Shown: positions 6,477 to 8,997 of the stretch, one piece after another | Numbering within the stretch: the stretch's first letter is position 1 | How the letters are laid out: each line of letters begins with the position of its first letter | NCBI GenBank assembly: GCA_902802975.1 | Contig: CADCOF010000042.1 | Coordinates: 1 to 8,997, forward strand | DNA from: an uncultured Ruminococcus sp. | Lineage (GTDB): Bacteria; Bacillota; Clostridia; Oscillospirales; Acutalibacteraceae | DNA: 8,997 nt | Direction of reading: 5' to 3' | Program-made: the position numbers and the translations under genes | The notes under the pieces: model-generated | Told to the model about the DNA's origin: nothing | Database searches by the model: none | What the model saw: the letters and a program-made list of their open reading frames with translations, nothing else

Positions 6477-6550
6477 CACTCTCGAACATAATTCCTCGCA
6501 CTAAAATAAATTATTTTCGTTGTAATAAAGCTCCCCACACCACATCATTG
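6477..6550 (-). repeat. 74-bp intergenic repeat, copy 1 (upstream of speA)
   Basis: It aligns without gaps to 7366-7439 with about 83 percent identity by eye, in the same orientation. The best conserved parts are CACTCTCGAA, TAAATTATT, TCGTTGTAATAAAGC and CCCACACC. It contains an A/T palindrome (AAATAA-A-TTATTT, 6504-6516). Both copies lie just upstream of a minus-strand gene and are followed on the upstream side by a heptamer array. It could be a small mobile repeat or a shared leader element. Confidence 0.75.
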
Positions 6551-6592
6551 CACATTGCACATTTCACATTGATAATTGCACATTGCTAATTA
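6551..6592. repeat. Heptamer array, orientation 2
   Basis: Six consecutive 7-base units read CACATTG, CACATTT, CACATTG, ATAATTG, CACATTG, CTAATTA. The last unit supplies the stop codon of the vWA gene (plus TTA 6590-6592), so the array abuts and slightly enters that gene. Confidence 0.75.
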
Positions 6593-7327
6593 GCTTTTTC
6601 TGTTCTCAAAATCTTCTTCAATGCGCGCTTTCCACTCCGAGCCTACAGACTCGTTTCTGCGGAAAGCACCTATTGTTTCGCTCATAACTTCGTAATTGAG
6701 TCTTTGTCCTGCACTGTCGGAATGAAAATTCGCCGCTCTGTCTGCGGAAATACCGATAGTTTTTGCGGTTTCGATAGCGTCAATATTTGCGCCTAAGAAA
6801 ATGAATTCCCACTGGTGCCTCTGTTTCATATCATTGATAAGCTTCTTGATTTTTGCGGCATTATACTCTCTGCTTGCATTCTCCAAGCCGTCGGTTGTTA
6901 TTACAAATATCGTATGTTCGGGAATATTGCCTTCGTTCAAGGTCTTCTGAATGTGGCTGATGTGATTGATAGTTTTGCCTATTGCGTCGAGAAGTGCGGT
7001 AGAACCTCTTACGTAGTAGTCTTTATCTGTCATCGGCTGAACAGACTGGAGCGGCACACGGTCGTGTAGTTTTTCGTATTCGTTGTCAAAAAGCACTGTG
7101 GTGACAACCGCGTCGCCCTCTTCTTTCTTCTGCTTCTCGATCATGGAGTTGAACCCGCCTATTGTGTCGGATTCCAAGCCACCCATTGAACCCGAACGGT
7201 CAAGGATAAATACAAGTTCCGTTAAGCCGTTTTTTTCAGCGCTTTTACTCTGATTTTTGTTTTCGCTTTTTTTCTTAGCCGGCTCTTCGTTCGTTTTTTC
7301 TTTTCTGCTAAAAAAGCTCATTTTCAT
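6590..7327 (-). CDS. von Willebrand factor A domain protein (245 aa)
   Basis: A single vWA domain fills about residues 35-220. The metal-ion-dependent adhesion site is complete: D43-R-S45-G-S47, T110 in RGST, and D146 in ITTDGLEN. The N-terminal 33 residues are Lys/Glu-rich and probably disordered. There is no signal peptide or membrane segment, so it should act in the cytoplasm, like stand-alone vWA proteins that work with AAA ATPases or in stress/tellurite-type systems; no such partner is seen here. ATG 7327 has GGGAAG (plus 7335-7340) seven bases upstream; a second ATG two codons later is less well spaced. It sits between speD and speA on the same strand but is bracketed by 74-bp direct repeats, so it may be a later insertion in the operon. 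The partner and role are unknown. Confidence 0.88.
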   Translation of the reverse strand: MKMSFFSRKEKTNEEPAKKKSENKNQSKSAEKNGLTELVFILDRSGSMGGLESDTIGGFNSMIEKQKKEEGDAVVTTVLFDNEYEKLHDRVPLQSVQPMTDKDYYVRGSTALLDAIGKTINHISHIQKTLNEGNIPEHTIFVITTDGLENASREYNAAKIKKLINDMKQRHQWEFIFLGANIDAIETAKTIGISADRAANFHSDSAGQRLNYEVMSETIGAFRRNESVGSEWKARIEEDFENRKS

Positions 7328-7365
7328 ATCATATCTTCCCTTCGTTACGATCTTTGTTTATTCTG

Positions 7366-7439
7366 CACTCTCGAACTAATATTTTTGCGCTGCAATAAAT
7401 TATTGTCGTTGTAATAAAGCTTCCCACACCGCATCATTG
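7366..7439 (-). repeat. 74-bp intergenic repeat, copy 2 (upstream of the vWA gene)
   Basis: This is the partner of the repeat at 6477-6550. Its central palindrome is CAATAA-A-TTATTG (7393-7405); compared with copy 1, the outer pair changed from A-T to C-G, so pairing is kept. It ends 39 bases before the vWA start codon. Confidence 0.75.
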
Positions 7440-7467
7440 CTAATTGCACATTGAATATTGCGCATTA
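7440..7467. repeat. Heptamer array next to repeat copy 2
   Basis: Four 7-base units read CTAATTG, CACATTG, AATATTG, CGCATTA. They occupy the same side of the 74-bp repeat as the array at 6551-6592. Confidence 0.65.
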
Positions 7468-7483
7468 CCGAAACCCTTTCGGT
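7467..7483 (-). other. Hairpin just downstream of speD
   Basis: ACCGAAA and TTTCGGT form a 7-bp stem with a 3-base loop, 24 bases past the speD stop. No U-run follows on the minus strand, so it is not a good terminator. It may protect or process the speD end of a longer operon transcript. Confidence 0.4.
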
Positions 7484-7507
7484 TCGCACACAACTCCACT
7501 CTTAACG

Positions 7508-8272
7508 CTAGTAGATATTTTTGCCGCTGAATATTTCTATCATCTCACGCCTGAGATTGTCCATGATTTCCAGACGCTTTTTAGGCGGCAGTTCGTAAGC
7601 GTCCGTCTTGAACAGATAATTTTGCAGCTCAATCTCTTTTATCATCATCTTTGTATGGAAAATATTGCAGTCATATACATTGATATCCACGGCGTCATAT
7701 CTTTGCAGAATGTTCGGTGAAATATAATCCTGGATAGACTTCACTTTATGGTCAAGAAACAGCTTTTTTCCGTTTATATCGCGCGTAAATCCTCTCACAC
7801 GATAATCCATTGTGATAATATCGGAATCGAAGGAACTGATAAGATAATCAAGTGTGGAAAGAGGAGTGATTTCCCCGCATGTTGCAACGTCTATGTCAAC
7901 GCGAAAAGTTGCAAGGCACGTTTCGGGGTGATATTCGGGATATGTATGCACCGTCACATGACTTTTGTCCAGGTGGGCAAGCTGCACCCTGCTTCCTGTC
8001 TTTGGCTTCATGCTGCCTTCGCTGATAAGCACCGCCACGCTTGCGCCCTGCGGCTCGTAGTCCTGCTTTGCTATATTGAGGACAGTTGCGCCTATCATAT
8101 CAGTGAGATTTGTCAGAATATTGGTAAGCCTCTCGGAGTTGTATTGTTCGTCAATATAGGCAATGTAATCCTGCTGTTCGCGCTGCGTTTTTGCGTAACA
8201 GACGTCATATATATTAAAGCTTAATGCTTTTGTAAGATTATTGAATCCATAGAGTCTGAGTTTGTCCTCCAT
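7508..8272 (-). CDS. speD: S-adenosylmethionine decarboxylase proenzyme, E. coli SpeD type
   Basis: This pyruvoyl enzyme makes decarboxylated AdoMet, the aminopropyl donor for SpeE. The 254-residue protein belongs to the long class-1A (E. coli-like) group rather than the ~130-residue Bacillus/Thermotoga type. The self-cleavage site is [13 protein letters not shown], with cleavage expected between K103 and S104, which becomes the pyruvoyl group. C132 in ATCGE lies 28 residues after the serine, the same spacing as Ser112/Cys140 of E. coli SpeD. The start ATG 8272 is set by GGGGAGG (plus 8281-8287) with an eight-base spacer; an upstream in-frame GTG at 8278 would be only two bases from that site. 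It is the first gene of the polyamine operon, behind a leader of about 340 nt from a consensus promoter. Confidence 0.95.
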   Translation of the reverse strand: MEDKLRLYGFNNLTKALSFNIYDVCYAKTQREQQDYIAYIDEQYNSERLTNILTNLTDMIGATVLNIAKQDYEPQGASVAVLISEGSMKPKTGSRVQLAHLDKSHVTVHTYPEYHPETCLATFRVDIDVATCGEITPLSTLDYLISSFDSDIITMDYRVRGFTRDINGKKLFLDHKVKSIQDYISPNILQRYDAVDINVYDCNIFHTKMMIKEIELQNYLFKTDAYELPPKKRLEIMDNLRREMIEIFSGKNIY

Positions 8273-8280
8273 GATCACTG

Positions 8281-8287
8281 CCTCCCC
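8281..8287 (-). promoter_or_regulatory. Ribosome binding site fixing the speD ATG start
   Basis: The minus strand carries GGGGAGG eight bases before ATG 8272 and only two before GTG 8278, so the ATG is the start. Confidence 0.75.
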
Positions 8288-8291
8288 GAGG

Positions 8292-8311
8292 TTTATTTTT
8301 TAAAAAATAAA
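8292..8311. repeat. Perfect 20-bp A/T palindrome before the speD ribosome binding site
   Basis: TTTATTTTTTAAAAAATAAA is its own reverse complement. On the speD transcript its first half is the U-tract of the upstream hairpin and its second half is the complementary A-tract, so the two halves could pair with each other. Confidence 0.7.
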
Positions 8312-8333
8312 AATGACGGTGCACTGCACCGCC
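8302..8333 (-). terminator. Terminator-like hairpin in the speD leader (possible attenuator)
   Basis: On the minus strand GGCGGTGC pairs with GCACCGTC around an AGT loop (plus 8315-8333): eight pairs with one G-U. ATTTTTATTTTTT follows. It has the shape of an intrinsic terminator but sits between the promoter and the speD ribosome binding site, so it would act on speD itself. Confidence 0.65.
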
Positions 8334-8352
8334 TTATAATAGTTATCCAAAA

Positions 8353-8366
8353 TTGTAATTTACAAA
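8353..8366. promoter_or_regulatory. Palindromic operator-like site 1 in the speD leader
   Basis: TTGTAATTTACAAA contains the perfect palindrome TTGTAA-T-TTACAA (8353-8365). A 13/14 identical copy lies at 8468-8481. No regulator is recognised. Confidence 0.3.
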
Positions 8367-8467
8367 TAACAATATGGAATTTCTCAGAGTCTATATAGCA
8401 AATACTCACTTTTACTACTCTTATTGATTATTACAAGTTGATGCGCTAAAACGCTTTGGTTTTTGTT

Positions 8468-8481
8468 TTGCAATTTACAAA
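8468..8481. promoter_or_regulatory. Palindromic operator-like site 2 in the speD leader
   Basis: TTGCAATTTACAAA differs from site 1 at one base, 115 bp away. Both sites lie downstream of the predicted promoter, so if protein-bound they would act as roadblocks. Confidence 0.3.
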
Positions 8482-8514
8482 AAACAACCTATAAATGAGT
8501 CGCTGAAAACTCGA

Positions 8515-8586
8515 TCAATAATGGTGCTGTCCACCGCTCAGCAGTTCCCCACACAGAATGAGGATAATCTGTAAAAATATTTGCAT
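8515..8586 (-). CDS. Possible 23-codon upstream ORF in the speD leader
   Basis: ATG 8586 opens a 23-residue frame: a hydrophobic start (MQIFLQIILILCGELL) and a polar end (SGGQHHY), closed by TGA at 8517-8515. GGAG (plus 8592-8595) precedes it with a five-base spacer. An upstream in-frame ATG at 8604 would extend it to 29 residues. The start lies about 28 nt from the predicted transcript start. It could be a leader peptide controlling speD, or a small membrane peptide. No homologue is recognised, and short frames like this arise by chance. Confidence 0.35.
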   Translation of the reverse strand: MQIFLQIILILCGELLSGGQHHY

Positions 8587-8620
8587 GGATACTCCGAAAT
8601 TCATATCACATAGCACTTTA

Positions 8621-8649
8621 ATTATATTAGAGAAAAGTTCAAATGTCAA
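8621..8649 (-). promoter_or_regulatory. Consensus sigma-A promoter of the polyamine operon
   Basis: The minus strand has TTGACA (plus 8644-8649), exactly 17 bases, then TATAAT (plus 8621-8626): a perfect match to both boxes. Transcription should begin near 8614 and run through the speD leader. No equally good promoter is seen upstream of the vWA gene or speA, so this one probably drives the whole operon. Confidence 0.85.
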
Positions 8650-8806
8650 GCGTAAAGTATTTACAATATCGTTACATGTTCAGAACGTGCAACACCGCAG
8701 GCGGCGGGCGGCATGCTGCCGCTCCCAATAACGCGCACGAACTTTTTCAGACACAAACCTTTTCGCCCGCGCCTGACAAAGAAGGAACCGCGCCGGGCGC
8801 GGTGGG

Positions 8807-8850
8807 GGTGCGGTCTGCCAGTGGCAGACGTTGCCAAAGGCAACAGCACC
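8807..8850. other. Three-way-junction palindrome inside repeat copy B
   Basis: GGTGC (8807-8811) pairs with GCACC (8846-8850) and encloses two perfect hairpins: GTCTGCC-AGT-GGCAGAC (8813-8829) and GTTGCC-AAA-GGCAAC (8830-8844). Nearly every base is paired. It lies in the segment missing from copy A. Confidence 0.65.
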
Positions 8851-8912
8851 GACCGAGCCGGCAGGCGAGACCCACGCGCGCATAAAAGTTATTCACACGA
8901 GAAAGTAAAACC

Positions 8913-8997
8913 GCGTATTGGGAGCGGCGGCACGCCGCCCGCGTATTGGGAGCGGCGGCACGCCGCCCGCGTATTGGGAGCGGCGGCACGCCGCCCG
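8913..8997. repeat. Three perfect 28-bp tandem units
   Basis: Units at 8913-8940, 8941-8968 and 8969-8996 are identical, each starting GCGTATTGGGAGCGGCGG and containing a GGCGG-CACG-CCGCC hairpin. The final G at 8997 begins a fourth unit, so the array probably continues. There are no spacers. Confidence 0.9.

Larger units (their letters stand above)
8704..8997. repeat. Palindromic mosaic repeat, copy B (runs off the window)
   Basis: It is colinear with copy A (1257-1400): ACGCGCAC (8731-8738), CCCGCGCCTGACAAA (8766-8780), AAGGA, the covarying hairpin (8787-8803), GGGGG, CACGCGCG (8873-8880), CGCGTATTG (8912-8920). Its left edge (8705-8734) is an inverted, slightly diverged copy of the 28-bp unit found three times at its right edge, so the whole is flanked by inverted repeats of about 29 bp. 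Between GGGGG and CACGCGCG it carries about 64 bp absent from copy A. No coding sequence is supported here. Confidence 0.7.

Noticed and set aside
8336..8365. Second promoter close to speD (TTGTAA, 18 bases, TATTAT on the minus strand)
   Set aside because: The -35 match is weak, and the transcript would start inside the leader hairpin. The perfect promoter at 8621-8649 is far better.
6530..8555. GTGTGGGGA-like string shared by the 74-bp repeats and the speD leader
   Set aside because: The match is only about 10-12 bases and the flanks do not align, so I treat it as chance.
8807..8850. tRNA-like cloverleaf
   Set aside because: It has three stems but no acceptor stem of 7 pairs, no conserved T-loop or D-loop bases and no CCA end. 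It fits a palindromic repeat better.
8913..8997. CRISPR array
   Set aside because: The 28-bp units are directly adjacent, without spacers, and no cas gene is present.

Overview
The window looks like a chromosomal segment from a Clostridia-class Firmicute, probably a gut Oscillospiraceae/Ruminococcaceae-type organism. The grounds are the moderate G+C content, strong AGGAG/AGGTGA ribosome binding sites, a consensus sigma-A promoter, the family types of the proteins, and intergenic regions filled with palindromic repeats. This placement is inference; no marker gene settles it.

Left part, plus strand (1-1038): the last 20 codons of an unidentified gene, two tandem genes for related, acidic, Cys-free peptides (106-255 and 309-419), an intrinsic terminator (446-476), and a minimal 177-residue protein-kinase-like gene (505-1038). 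Short paralogous peptides, then a leaky-looking terminator, then a possible modifying enzyme: this order resembles a precursor-peptide cassette, but it is unproven.

Middle gap (1039-1414): no gene. It holds a 112-bp MITE-like element with perfect 18-bp terminal inverted repeats and a 10-bp near-identical direct repeat at its ends, followed by one copy (A) of a palindromic mosaic repeat.

Minus-strand polyamine operon (8649 down to 1415): promoter, long leader with a possible upstream ORF and a terminator hairpin, speD (AdoMet decarboxylase), a cytoplasmic vWA-domain protein, speA (Orn/Lys/Arg decarboxylase, probably arginine), two paralogous membrane/lipoprotein genes, speE (spermidine synthase) and speB (agmatinase). 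The predicted pathway is arginine -> agmatine (SpeA) -> putrescine (SpeB) -> spermidine (SpeE), with decarboxylated AdoMet supplied by SpeD. Between the two paralogous envelope genes lies a fossil of the first codons of speE, which indicates that a [envelope gene + speE start] unit was tandemly duplicated inside the operon. The vWA gene is bracketed by 74-bp direct repeats joined to heptamer arrays.

Right end (8704-8997): a second, larger copy (B) of the mosaic palindromic repeat, ending in three perfect 28-bp tandem units that run off the window. The most interesting points are the speD leader architecture, the peptide/kinase cassette, the speE fossil, and the covarying hairpin shared by repeat copies A and B.
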